Source: Candidatus Aenigmatarchaeota archaeon (GTDB taxonomy: Archaea; Aenigmatarchaeota; Aenigmatarchaeia; QMZS01). Taken from it: a stretch of 8,678 bases of DNA. A model generated the notes under the pieces. It was not told the origin of the DNA, did no database searches, and saw nothing but the letters and a program-made list of their open reading frames with translations. Shown one piece after another: positions 1 through 6,624 of this stretch (its first letter is position 1; each line of letters starts with the position of its first letter). Position numbers and translations under genes: made by a program. Location of the stretch: contig QMZS01000037.1 in NCBI GenBank assembly GCA_003663295.1, positions 1 to 8,678 on the forward strand, in the 5' to 3' direction.

Positions 1-109
1 CAAGAAGCAGAGTTTTTAATCCATACTCGGCACATTTCTCAGCGGCTGAACTTCCGCCAGGTCCCGCCCCAACAATAATTACATCATAAAAATTTTCCTG
101 AGAGTTCAT
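1..109 (-). CDS. FAD-dependent oxidoreductase, geranylgeranyl reductase-like (N-terminal fragment)
   Basis: Only the first 36 codons are inside the window; the gene continues past the left edge. The visible N-terminus contains YDVIIVGAGPGGSSAAEK, a Rossmann dinucleotide-binding start (GxGxxG) with the GSSAA continuation common in the geranylgeranyl reductase family. In archaea such enzymes saturate the isoprenoid chains of membrane lipids at the cytoplasmic membrane face. The ATG lies 14 nt after the stop of the aIF2 gamma gene on the same strand, so the two are probably cotranscribed. The Rossmann fold is clear. The choice of geranylgeranyl reductase over another FAD enzyme, such as a thioredoxin reductase-like or halogenase-like protein, rests on a few residues only. 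Confidence 0.6.
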   Translation of the reverse strand, partial: MNSQENFYDVIIVGAGPGGSSAAEKCAEYGLKTLLL

Positions 110-123
110 AATTAACAATTAAT

Positions 124-1281
124 CTAATTAATTTTTCCCCAGCCTATCAAGTGCCATTTCCCGTCAACAAGTTTTGAATAGCTTACTTTAGCGCCTTTCT
201 CCGCGCAAATTGGCAGTTTTAATTTTAATTTTAATTTTTTGTCATTTATTAATATTATGCTTCCTGTGCTCCTGCTGTTCTTACAATAAACCAATAGAGT
301 GTCTTTGATTTTAAGTTCATAACCCTTAAATAAATTATAATCGGTTTCAATTTCATAAAGAATTTCAGGCATATTTTTTGTTCCTGCAAGACATCCCGCA
401 AGTTTATCTGACTTTGCCATTGAAGGGTCAAGACTTGTCTGCAAAGCAACAAGACCTCCGCAGGTTGCTTCATCAACTTCAAGTTTATCCCTCCTTATTT
501 TTTTCACTTTTGTTCCCAATTCAATATAGTTCCCTTTTATTGAAACCGGTTTTATTATTATCTCATTCCCTTCTTTTAACTTGCCCCTTATTACACTGCC
601 TCCGATTACACCTCCTGCCAGATTTTCCGGTTTTATCCCAGGTTTATTTGCGTCAAAAGATCTTGCAACAAGGAATAAAAAATCTCCTTCAGGATAATTG
701 GGTTTTTCTATTTTTAAAAGTTCATCCAATAAATATTCTATCCCAACGCCCTGTTGCACTGAAGTTGGAATTATCTTTGAGTTTTCGGCAATGGTTCCTT
801 TAACCAGTTCTTTTATTTCCTTATAATTTTTCAGGGATTCTTCCTTTGACACAAGGTCAACTTTATTCTGGACAATGATAATATTTTTTATTTCTCCAAC
901 TTCCAGAGCTCTTAAATGTTCTAAAGTTTGCGGTTGGGGACATTTTTCATTTGCGGCAATCACAAGAACTGCGGCATTAAATAAAGCGGCTCCGGTAAGA
1001 ACAATTGGAATTAAACTTTCATGTCCTGGAGCATCAATTAAAGAAAATATTTTTTCGTGTTTGCAGTCAGAAAAACAATGAACGCACTTTTTATTTGTTG
1101 TAGTTCTCCCGCATTTTTCGCATTTGTAAATTGAAAAATCGGAATATCCCAATCTTATTGTAATTCCCCTCTTCTTTTCTTCAGAGAAATTATCAACCCA
1201 TTTTCCTGTGAGAGCTTCCACTAAAGTGGTTTTCCCGTGGTCAACATGACCAACTATTCCGATATTTAATTCAGGGCGCAT
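124..1281 (-). CDS. eif2g: Translation initiation factor 2 subunit gamma (aIF2 gamma)
   Basis: This is the GTP-binding core of archaeal initiation factor 2, which carries initiator Met-tRNA to the small ribosomal subunit. All GTPase motifs are present: P-loop GHVDHGKT at residues 11-18, switch I RGITIRLGY around 39-46, DAPGH at 83-87 and NKVD at 139-142. A zinc knuckle with Cys54, Cys57, Cys66 and Cys69 sits inside the G domain, as is typical of aIF2 gamma and unlike EF-Tu or SelB. NEKCPQPQT at 111-119 is another family signature. The two C-terminal beta-barrel domains follow from about residue 200, with ARSFDANKPG at their start. At 385 residues it is slightly shorter than the usual roughly 410, mainly because the N-terminus is short. 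The frame is intact. It is the first gene of a two-gene unit with the downstream oxidoreductase. Confidence 0.97.
   Translation of the reverse strand: MRPELNIGIVGHVDHGKTTLVEALTGKWVDNFSEEKKRGITIRLGYSDFSIYKCEKCGRTTTNKKCVHCFSDCKHEKIFSLIDAPGHESLIPIVLTGAALFNAAVLVIAANEKCPQPQTLEHLRALEVGEIKNIIIVQNKVDLVSKEESLKNYKEIKELVKGTIAENSKIIPTSVQQGVGIEYLLDELLKIEKPNYPEGDFLFLVARSFDANKPGIKPENLAGGVIGGSVIRGKLKEGNEIIIKPVSIKGNYIELGTKVKKIRRDKLEVDEATCGGLVALQTSLDPSMAKSDKLAGCLAGTKNMPEILYEIETDYNLFKGYELKIKDTLLVYCKNSRSTGSIILINDKKLKLKLKLPICAEKGAKVSYSKLVDGKWHLIGWGKIN
217..238. repeat. Hexanucleotide tandem repeat inside aIF2 gamma
   Basis: Three full copies of TTTTAA and a partial fourth lie inside the coding region. Read on the minus strand they encode alternating Lys-Leu residues (KLKLKLKL) in domain III of aIF2 gamma. 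The repeat unit is a multiple of three, so copy-number slippage would change protein length by two residues without breaking the frame. Confidence 0.7.
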
Positions 1282-1323
1282 AATTTACTTAATAACATTT
1301 TATTATTGGGAATTGATCCAAAA

Positions 1324-1333
1324 TTATTTAAAT
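1324..1333 (-). promoter_or_regulatory. Candidate archaeal TATA box for aIF2 gamma
   Basis: On the minus strand the sequence reads TTTAAATAAT, a good match to the archaeal TATA box (TTTAWATA-like). It lies about 47 nt before the ATG. Transcription would be expected to begin about 25 nt downstream, which would leave a leader of roughly 20 nt with no clear Shine-Dalgarno motif. This is inferred from sequence only. Confidence 0.5.
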
Positions 1334-1398
1334 TAATTTTTTGTTTGTATTAAATCACCTTTTTTCAGCAGAATTTGGTATTTCTCAAATCTTGGGTC

Positions 1399-1685
1399 TT
1401 ATTCAGTAATATTATATATCCTTGAATGTCTATATATTCTTTTTACAAGAAGCTCATAAACCATAACTTCTACCCTTTCTATTGAACCATTTTTATTGAG
1501 ATATGAGATTACCGGCACTTCTGAAAGAATGGCGCAACCGCACGCGAAACTGCCTGTAACAACAGGCTCCATACCCGTGCATAAATACCAGTTTTCCCGG
1601 ATTTAACCACAACCTGCCCTTCATTAAGCGCAATTAAATTATCTAAACTATAAACATCTTCGCTTCCTTCAGGATATTTTATCAT
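1399..1685 (-). pseudogene. Unknown small protein (about 95 residues), one frameshift
   Basis: I do not recognise this protein. Reading from the ATG at 1685, the first frame gives a protein-like sequence with YPEGSEDVYSLDNLIALNEG and then VVVKSGK. It breaks near the A-run at 1592-1595 (plus-strand T4). In the -1 frame the sequence continues with WYLCTGMEPVVTGSFACGCA and then ILSEVPVISYLNK, ending at a TAA at 1401-1399. One missing base, for example a fifth A giving Lys-Asn-Trp, restores a 95-codon frame. A TATA-like ATATTAAT at about 1708-1715 sits about 26 nt upstream, which suits a leaderless start. It is divergent from the decayed asparaginase 70 bp away. No signal peptide or membrane segment is evident. 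The lesion could be true decay or a homopolymer base-calling error. Confidence 0.5.
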
Positions 1686-1755
1686 AATTCCAATCCTAAA
1701 AAAATGATTAATATTCAAATTTGAGCCACCTATCAAATTTATCAAGAGATAAATT

Positions 1756-2784
1756 ATGGAAAAGAAGAAAATTCTGTTTATTGAAACAGGGGGGACAATT
1801 ACCGCCAAAATGGTCAATAGCAGTTAGAAATCGGGAGAATTCAATGAAAAGGAATTACTGAATTTTATTCCTAAAATAAAGGATTGGCAGATATTAAAAC
1901 CATTGATTTACTTAATATTGACTCATCCAATATGCAGCCAAAACACTGGCTTGAAATCGCCAAAACAATTAAAGATAATTATCCTGAATATGGTAGTTTT
2001 GTAATTACTCACAGAACTGATACAATGCATTATACTGCATCAGCCTTATCTTTCTTATTGCAGGATTTATCAAAACCTGTTGTATTAACAGGTTCGCAGG
2101 TACCCCCATATGCTGGGTTCTGATTCAAAAAGAAATATTCTGGATTCAGTTCGCATTGCCACAGAGACAAATATATGCGAAGTGGTAATTGTATTTAACA
2201 GTAAAATTCTGAGAGGAAACAAAAGTAAAAAATTTAGGGGAGTGGAATTTGAAGCATTTGAAAATATGGGGATGTTACCCTTAGGCGTTATTGAACCTGA
2301 TATCAGACTGACAGGAGAACATTTCAAAAAAGAAAATAATGAACTAAAATATTTCAATAAACTTGAAGAAAAGGTCTGTGTACTAAAAATAACCCGGGAT
2401 TTAATCCAAAAATAATTTCTAATTTAATAGATTTGGATTACAAAGGAATAATTCTGGAATGTTTTGGGGTGGGGAATGTGCCTATTGATGAAAATTCTCT
2501 GGTGCCTGAAATAGAAAATGCTGTGAAAAAAAGAATTCCTGTTATTGTGTCTTCACAGTGCACAATTGGTTTCTCATGGATGTACCTTTATGAATGCGGC
2601 AAGAAAGCTTTGGATGCTGGGGCAATCCTGGGACATGATATGATTAGCGAAACCGCAATGACCAAATTAATGTGGATTTTGGGAAATTATCCTGTACAAT
2701 ATTGAAAAGATAAAAGAATTATTTTTGAATGATGTCTGCGGTGAAGTCTCCAGCATAAGAACTCCAAAAGAAAAAAGAATCTAG
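1756..2784 (+). pseudogene. ansA: Type I (AnsA-like) L-asparaginase, multiply disrupted
   Basis: Asparaginases hydrolyse asparagine to aspartate and ammonia. Pieces in two alternating frames join into one 342-codon protein, the usual length for the type I enzyme (E. coli AnsA is 338). It opens with IETGGTI, which holds the first catalytic Thr. Then come NIDSSNMQPKHW, THRTDTMHYTASALSF, KPVVLTGSQVP, GSDSKRNILDSVRIA, LECFGVGNVP and TAMTKLMWILGNYP. Lesions are an in-frame TAG at 1825-1827, a base loss near 1884, a base gain near the C5 run at 2103-2107, a base loss at ACCCGGG (2392-2398) and an extra T near 2695. In addition, GGA has become AGA at 2013, replacing the Gly of the second catalytic motif THGTD with Arg. 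Reading across the indels restores KIKDLADIK, KITPGFNP and NYPDNIEK. No intact product is possible from this copy. Confidence 0.93.
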
Positions 2785-2814
2785 GAATATTCATTATAAT
2801 TTCAATTAACAATA

Positions 2815-3294
2815 ATGGAACCTTTAAATTTATTCTGGGTTGTTTTACTCACTTTCCTCCCAACACTTGAACTAAGAGCCTCAATTCCTTATGCTCTACT
2901 CATATTGGAAATGAACCCTTTAATTGCGTTTCTTATAATTATTCTGGCAAATATTGTTCTCGGAGAAATAATATTTTATTCTCTCCACACAATTCTACCT
3001 CATGTGCTGAGAATAGAGCTTCTTGAGAGAATCTACAATAAATGTATAAAAAGGATTCAGAAAAAGATACACAAGAATGTTGATAAATACGGGACAATGG
3101 GTCTTGCTTTGTTTATCGGGGTTCCCCTCCCGGGTTCAGGCGTCTGGACTGGGGCTTTAGCCGCTTTCCTCCTCGGATTTGAAAGAAAAGAATTCTCTAA
3201 AGCAAATATTATTGGTGTGTTAATTGCAGGGGTGGTTGTGACCTTTGTAGTTGTTGCTGGAATTAATGGATTTTCTTTATTTGTTAAATCCTAA
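2815..3294 (+). CDS. Small multidrug export family membrane protein (COG2426)
   Basis: This is a 159-residue integral membrane protein resembling the Sm_multidrug_ex family (COG2426). Despite the family name, its transport role is poorly established. Family hallmarks are visible: the N-terminal ELRASIP (residues 19-25, with acidic and Arg residues inside the membrane-proximal region) and GVPLPGSGVWTG at 102-113. Hydrophobic segments lie at about 6-17, 34-57, 94-120 and 131-150, with a basic loop at 76-92. It starts 30 nt after the stop of the decayed asparaginase on the same strand. An AT-rich TATA-like stretch (ATTATAATT) precedes the ATG, and no Shine-Dalgarno motif is evident. The frame is intact. 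Family assignment is fairly firm; the substrate is unknown. Confidence 0.85.
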   Translation: MEPLNLFWVVLLTFLPTLELRASIPYALLILEMNPLIAFLIIILANIVLGEIIFYSLHTILPHVLRIELLERIYNKCIKRIQKKIHKNVDKYGTMGLALFIGVPLPGSGVWTGALAAFLLGFERKEFSKANIIGVLIAGVVVTFVVVAGINGFSLFVKS

Positions 3295-3316
3295 GGTTTT
3301 TCTAAAATCAGAGAAT

Positions 3317-3340
3317 TCCCTTGATTTAAGGGATTATTTT
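3317..3340 (+). terminator. Hairpin followed by T-rich tract after the export protein gene
   Basis: TCCCTT and AAGGGA form a perfect 6-bp stem (3317-3322 with 3328-3333) around a 5-nt loop, followed by TTATTTT. It lies 23 nt after the stop codon in the gap before secF. Archaeal termination depends mainly on the U-rich tract, so the hairpin may be incidental. An additional T5 run directly follows the stop codon at 3298-3302. Confidence 0.4.
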
Positions 3341-3392
3341 CAAAAAACAATAATTCTTCCACAAAAACAGGCAAAACCCCTTATTTAATTTA

Positions 3393-4238
3393 ATGAATAA
3401 AATGGTTATGAACAGCAAACTTATCTTTGTTACACTGGCATTTCTTTTAATCAGTCTTGCCTTTCTCGGGTACAAACAGGTAACAACTGGCAGTTTTATT
3501 GATGGGAGTATTGATTTAGAAGGAGGGAACCTTCTTATTATTTCTTTCTCTGATGCAAATTATAATGAAATCTCAGGTTTAAGGGACACACTTCAAACCA
3601 AATACCATGTTAACACATACACTACAACAAGTGCAATTGAAACCCAGTTATCAGTTGAATGTGCTGAAGATAATATTAATGAATTAATAAATGATATTAA
3701 CAATACTCTTGAAATCAGGAGTTATGAACTTAACAAAATAGATCCTAAATTAAGCGCAGGGATTTTTAATGAAATAATATATTCTGTGTTTGTTGCTTTC
3801 ATTGCGATAGCAATTATAATATTTCTCCTTTTCAGAACATTTATTCCATCATTTGCAGTTGTCCTGTGCGCATTCTCAGATATTATAATTACAATATTTT
3901 TTATGAATATTTTTTCAATACCTTTGTCAATAGTCACCTTTACCGCTCTCTTAATGTCCCTTGGTTATTCAGTTGACACCGATATTTTACTCACCACAAG
4001 AACTCTTAAATCAAGAAAAAAATTTGATGAACAATACAAAAAAGCCTTTAAAACCGGACTTACAATGACAGCAACAAGCCTGGTTGGGCTTATTTCCATT
4101 TTATTGATAACCGGGTTTTCATCAGTATTTGGACAGCTTGCCGCAGTCCTGATAATTTGCCTTATTGTTGACCTTCCAAATACATGGATTCAGAATGCAT
4201 CAATTTTAAGGTGGTATGTAAAAAAATATAAACACTGA
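3393..4238 (+). CDS. secF: Protein-export membrane protein SecF
   Basis: SecF works with SecD beside the SecYE translocon, helping move exported proteins across the membrane. The 281-residue frame has the expected architecture: a first transmembrane helix at about 9-27, an extracytoplasmic domain at about 28-125, then five helices at roughly 127-148, 151-172, 174-195, 224-242 and 245-265. The hallmark ALLMSLGYSVDTDILLTTR at 185-203 (fourth helix) is a strong SecF signature, and FVAFIAIAII is typical of the second helix. KIDPKLSAG at 115-123 corresponds to the segment before the second helix. Three ATGs lie close together at 3393, 3402 and 3408. A TATA-like TTATTTAATTTA sits just before 3393, so the real start may be the ATG at 3408. 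No secD is adjacent, which is unusual; a GTPase gene follows after 30 nt. Confidence 0.93.
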   Translation: MNKMVMNSKLIFVTLAFLLISLAFLGYKQVTTGSFIDGSIDLEGGNLLIISFSDANYNEISGLRDTLQTKYHVNTYTTTSAIETQLSVECAEDNINELINDINNTLEIRSYELNKIDPKLSAGIFNEIIYSVFVAFIAIAIIIFLLFRTFIPSFAVVLCAFSDIIITIFFMNIFSIPLSIVTFTALLMSLGYSVDTDILLTTRTLKSRKKFDEQYKKAFKTGLTMTATSLVGLISILLITGFSSVFGQLAAVLIICLIVDLPNTWIQNASILRWYVKKYKH

Positions 4239-4240
4239 AA

Positions 4241-4268
4241 ATTTAATTAAATTTAATTAAATTTAATT
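4241..4268 (+). repeat. 10-bp tandem repeat acting as probable TATA array before the GTPase gene
   Basis: ATTTAATTAA is repeated perfectly twice, with a third copy of 8 bases, filling the whole gap between secF and the GTPase start. Each unit resembles an archaeal TATA box. The first copy is centred about 24 nt before the ATG at 4269, the position expected for a leaderless transcript starting at or near that ATG. Slippage in the array would change promoter copy number or spacing. Confidence 0.75.
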
Positions 4269-5018
4269 ATGGGAAAATTCTGGAATCTTGTGGATAAAGT
4301 AATAAAAGACTCGGATGTTTTACTGCTATTGCTGGATGCCCGTCTTGTGGAAGAAACAATGAATCCAGAAGTAGAAAATAAAGTTGAAGAATCTGAAAAA
4401 CCCCTTATATATGTTATAACCAAATGCGACCTTGTTGATAAAGATGTTGTTGAAGTATATAAGAAAAAACTAAAACCCTGCGTGTTTATCTCAGCAAAAA
4501 AACATTTTGGAACAAAAATTCTTCGCGACAGAATTCTAATCGAAGCAGAGAAAGCAGGAATAAAAACCTACAAAACAATCAATGTTGGGGTTCTTGGCTA
4601 CCCGAATGTTGGAAAATCCTCATTGATTAACGCGATGAAAGGGAAGAAATCTGCTCCGACCAGCATAATCAGCGGGTACACAAAAAACCTGCAGATGGTA
4701 AGAACTCACAAAAGGATGATGCTGATGGATACTCCGGGAGTGATTCCTTATTCAGAAAAGGATTATATAAAACACGCACTTATAGGGACAATTGATTTCA
4801 ACCAGATAAGAGAAGCGGATATTGTTGTGATTAAATTAATGGAAAAATATTCCGGTATGATTGAATATTTTTATGGGGTTGATACCCAGAAAGACAAAGA
4901 AGAAACTATCAAAGAGATTGCATTAAAAAGAGGAATTCTAAGAAAAGGTGGGGAACCTGATATCACCAAAACCGCAAAAACAATTATAAGAGACTGGCAG
5001 ACCGGGAAGATTAAATAA
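4269..5018 (+). CDS. Circularly permuted GTPase, YlqF/RbgA-like (ribosome assembly)
   Basis: The GTPase motifs appear in permuted order: G4 TKCD at 51-54, G5 SAK at 75-77, then the P-loop GYPNVGKSS at 110-118 and G3 DTPGV at 154-158. Thr138 in SGYTK is the likely switch I residue. This order defines the YlqF/RbgA/Nog2 group (COG1161), cytoplasmic GTPases that act in large ribosomal subunit maturation. The 249-residue length is close to compact archaeal members, with a C-terminal helical region from about residue 200 (KEETIKEIALKRG, then KTIIRDWQTGKI). The ATG is immediately preceded by the TATA-like tandem repeat and has no Shine-Dalgarno motif, which fits a leaderless mRNA. The group is certain; the exact ribosomal target is inferred from bacterial and eukaryotic relatives. 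Confidence 0.93.
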   Translation: MGKFWNLVDKVIKDSDVLLLLLDARLVEETMNPEVENKVEESEKPLIYVITKCDLVDKDVVEVYKKKLKPCVFISAKKHFGTKILRDRILIEAEKAGIKTYKTINVGVLGYPNVGKSSLINAMKGKKSAPTSIISGYTKNLQMVRTHKRMMLMDTPGVIPYSEKDYIKHALIGTIDFNQIREADIVVIKLMEKYSGMIEYFYGVDTQKDKEETIKEIALKRGILRKGGEPDITKTAKTIIRDWQTGKIK

Positions 5019-5104
5019 AATTTCTCTCTGAAAATCAGGTATTCAGAATAAAAAATTGGAATGAAATCTATTGTCATTAATCAGAATTTAACTAAGATAA
5101 ATAT

Positions 5105-5614
5105 TTAATTTCTCTTGTTGGGGTCTTCTTTTATCTTAGCAAGAAAAACAACATAATTTTTGCCGTATACTTTTGCGCAATCAGGACAGGTTGTGAAATA
5201 GAAATATAATCTTTCAATTTCCTCATTTTTTGATTTTACATATTCTTTCATTTCCTTAATCCATTTACTCATATTTTTAGATGAACCTTCGTAAACTTTT
5301 GTTAAAAAAGTTCCTGATAATTTAACCATTTCTTCCCCAGGAACATCTCTACTCACCGCAACATAAATCTCAGAAGTCAGGAAAGCTTTTTCATATGAAA
5401 GCGTGAGCGGTTGCGGAGCAAAAGCTCCTACAAACTGAATTATCTCATCTTTTTCATGCAAAACATTCTTTAAATTCCACGGAACATGGAACAGACTTCT
5501 TACTTTGTATTTAACAAACAATTTATTCATCCAGATAATTCTTTGGTCCATCCACGGTCTTGGATCAAATCTTGGGCAACATGCGGTCCCTGATTCTTCA
5601 TTAAATTGAGCCAT
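5105..5614 (-). CDS. Conserved protein of unknown function with Cys-Cys and CxxC motifs
   Basis: This 169-residue soluble protein resembles a family that I recall as widespread in bacteria and archaea and sometimes labelled simply 'hydrolase'; I cannot name a verified activity. Visible motifs are CCPRFDPRPW at 12-21, KLFVKYKVRSLFHVP at 31-45, YVAVSRDVPG at 84-93, LSGTFLTKVYEG at 99-110 and TTCPDCAKVYGKNYVV at 141-156. Cys12, Cys13, Cys143 and Cys146 could together bind a metal or form a redox centre, but that is inference. There is no signal peptide or membrane helix. The start ATG has an AT-rich TATA-like element (ATTAATATAATT) about 15-27 nt upstream. It is convergent with the GTPase gene, and an 86-bp gap separates their stops. 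Confidence 0.8.
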   Translation of the reverse strand: MAQFNEESGTACCPRFDPRPWMDQRIIWMNKLFVKYKVRSLFHVPWNLKNVLHEKDEIIQFVGAFAPQPLTLSYEKAFLTSEIYVAVSRDVPGEEMVKLSGTFLTKVYEGSSKNMSKWIKEMKEYVKSKNEEIERLYFYFTTCPDCAKVYGKNYVVFLAKIKEDPNKRN

Positions 5615-5697
5615 AAAAATATTAGATAATTATATTAATATTCTTTGAATTGCCAAAACAAAAAGAATAATTTCATTAAAAAGGAATTAAAATTATT

Positions 5698-6210
5698 TCA
5701 TTTCTTATCCGCGTTTCTTACCTCAGCGTATCTCTCAATACTTCGCGAACCAAAGTAGAATGAGACCATTGAAAGATATACCCAGTTGATATATTCCATC
5801 ATCGGGCTTTCCGTGAACAATAAAATTAAGTAGGCTATAGTGAAAGTAATCATCAAAGCCCTTCTTATCTCGTGCCTATCCAATACCCCGATACTCTCCG
5901 GGAAAAACATTGCGATTCTGTCAGCAATTGGCAGTTTCTCCAGTTCTTTCAGTTTCATTTCAAGTTGTTCAATATCATCTTTATTGTTTTTGGAATCTTC
6001 CCTGAGAACTTTAACCTTTTCCTTTCCCTCCTCAAATATCATCCGCGAATTATAACTCAAGTAATTCATGACAATGAGAGACAGAAAGAAAATACTTATT
6101 GCAAACCCCGCAAAATAGATTCCTGTTTCGCCTAAATAAATTAAGAGTCCTAAACTTGAAGTGATTATGCTTAGGATAATTATCCACATTAAATAAACTC
6201 CGCGGCACAT
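5698..6210 (-). CDS. Unknown four-helix membrane protein with central coiled coil
   Basis: I do not recognise a family. Hydrophobic helices lie at about 8-26, 29-51, 116-133 and 139-155. Between the second and third is a highly charged region (55-95), rich in Lys and Glu, with ILE/LEU spacing typical of a coiled coil (DDIEQLEMKLKELEKL). Two helical hairpins with a cytoplasmic coiled coil between them is the simplest topology. DRHEIRRALMITF at 111-123 just before the third helix may be a conserved amphipathic entry. Two starts are possible: ATG 6210 and ATG 6189 (Met8). TTATATTATT lies directly before 6210, which would suit a leaderless start at 6189, but an upstream ATTAA-rich element would suit 6210. 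It follows the two-helix membrane protein by 25 nt on the same strand. Confidence 0.75.
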   Translation of the reverse strand: MCRGVYLMWIIILSIITSSLGLLIYLGETGIYFAGFAISIFFLSLIVMNYLSYNSRMIFEEGKEKVKVLREDSKNNKDDIEQLEMKLKELEKLPIADRIAMFFPESIGVLDRHEIRRALMITFTIAYLILLFTESPMMEYINWVYLSMVSFYFGSRSIERYAEVRNADKK

Positions 6211-6235
6211 AATAATATAAGGGTTGGTTTAATAG

Positions 6236-6624
6236 TTAATTAAATGGATTGTTTTTTCCGAACAAAATAGAAAACTCTTTTGTTAGAAGTCTTAATATTA
6301 ATGAAATAAGTATTGATGAAACTAAAATTAGAATAATAACAAGAATTATTTTTAAGTCCTCAGAAGACTCTTTAAAAAAACCTCAACTAAAAAATTAAAT
6401 AAAGTAATCAGAGCAATAAGGGTTGTTGCAATTACGATCAACCCATTAAATTCTTTAGTTGCTTTAATAATAGAATATACATTTAAAAACTGTGAATCCG
6501 AATCTTGAGTGTACACTTTAGGAGCATGTATATATATTTCGTTAAGTATTTCCTTCCATGATGTGCCTGAAAGAAACTCTTTTATTTTCAATTTACCCTT
6601 TTTAGATTTTATCCTTCTAAACAC
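6236..6624 (-). CDS. Unknown small two-helix membrane protein, interrupted by a -1 frameshift at a slippery heptamer
   Basis: The first frame runs from a GTG at 6624 to a stop at 6354-6352 (90 codons). It has a basic N-terminus (MFRRIKSKKGKLKIKEF) and one transmembrane helix at about 60-81. A -1 shift at the T7 run (6380-6374) joins it to a second frame with KESSEDLKIILVIILIL, a second helix at about 91-113, and the end LFGKNNPFN before TAA at 6238-6236. The joined product is 129 residues. The second frame keeps typical protein composition, so it was or is translated. The GTG overlaps the last 16 nt of the NYN gene, and GGAGGG directly abuts it, which is too close for an ideal ribosome site; TTG at about 6591 is an alternative. 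Programmed shift, real one-base loss and sequencing undercall all remain possible. Confidence 0.55.
6373..6379 (-). other. Canonical -1 frameshift heptamer T TTT TTA in zero-frame register
   Basis: The heptamer sits with TTT and TTA as the zero-frame codons, exactly the X XXY YYZ arrangement of U UUU UUA sites known from viruses and yeast L-A. After slippage the next codon is AAA and the second frame opens. A weak 6-bp stem with two G-U pairs and a 5-nt loop (6370-6354) follows after only 2 nt and covers the zero-frame stop. Confidence 0.45.

Noticed and set aside
378..803. Plus-strand open frame of 141 codons
   Set aside because: It lies antisense to aIF2 gamma, is very Leu/Gln-rich and has no family-like motif; it is a shadow of the real gene.
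1399..1685. Programmed frameshift in the unknown 95-residue gene
   Set aside because: The junction G AAA ACT does not permit re-pairing in the -1 frame, unlike the T TTT TTA site at 6373-6379.
1509..1817. Minus-strand frame of 102 codons taken as a single protein
   Set aside because: Its first third is antisense to the asparaginase start and its last residues are out of frame; only the middle belongs to the reconstructed 95-residue gene.
5027..5047. Hairpin TCTGAA/TTCAGA as a terminator between the convergent genes
   Set aside because: The stem is only 6 bp, AT-rich, with a 9-nt loop and no adjacent T-run; it is likely chance in AT-rich DNA.
5840..6135. Plus-strand open frames opposite the coiled-coil membrane protein
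   Set aside because: Ser/Phe-rich translations are the typical antisense image of a Lys/Glu-rich coiled coil.
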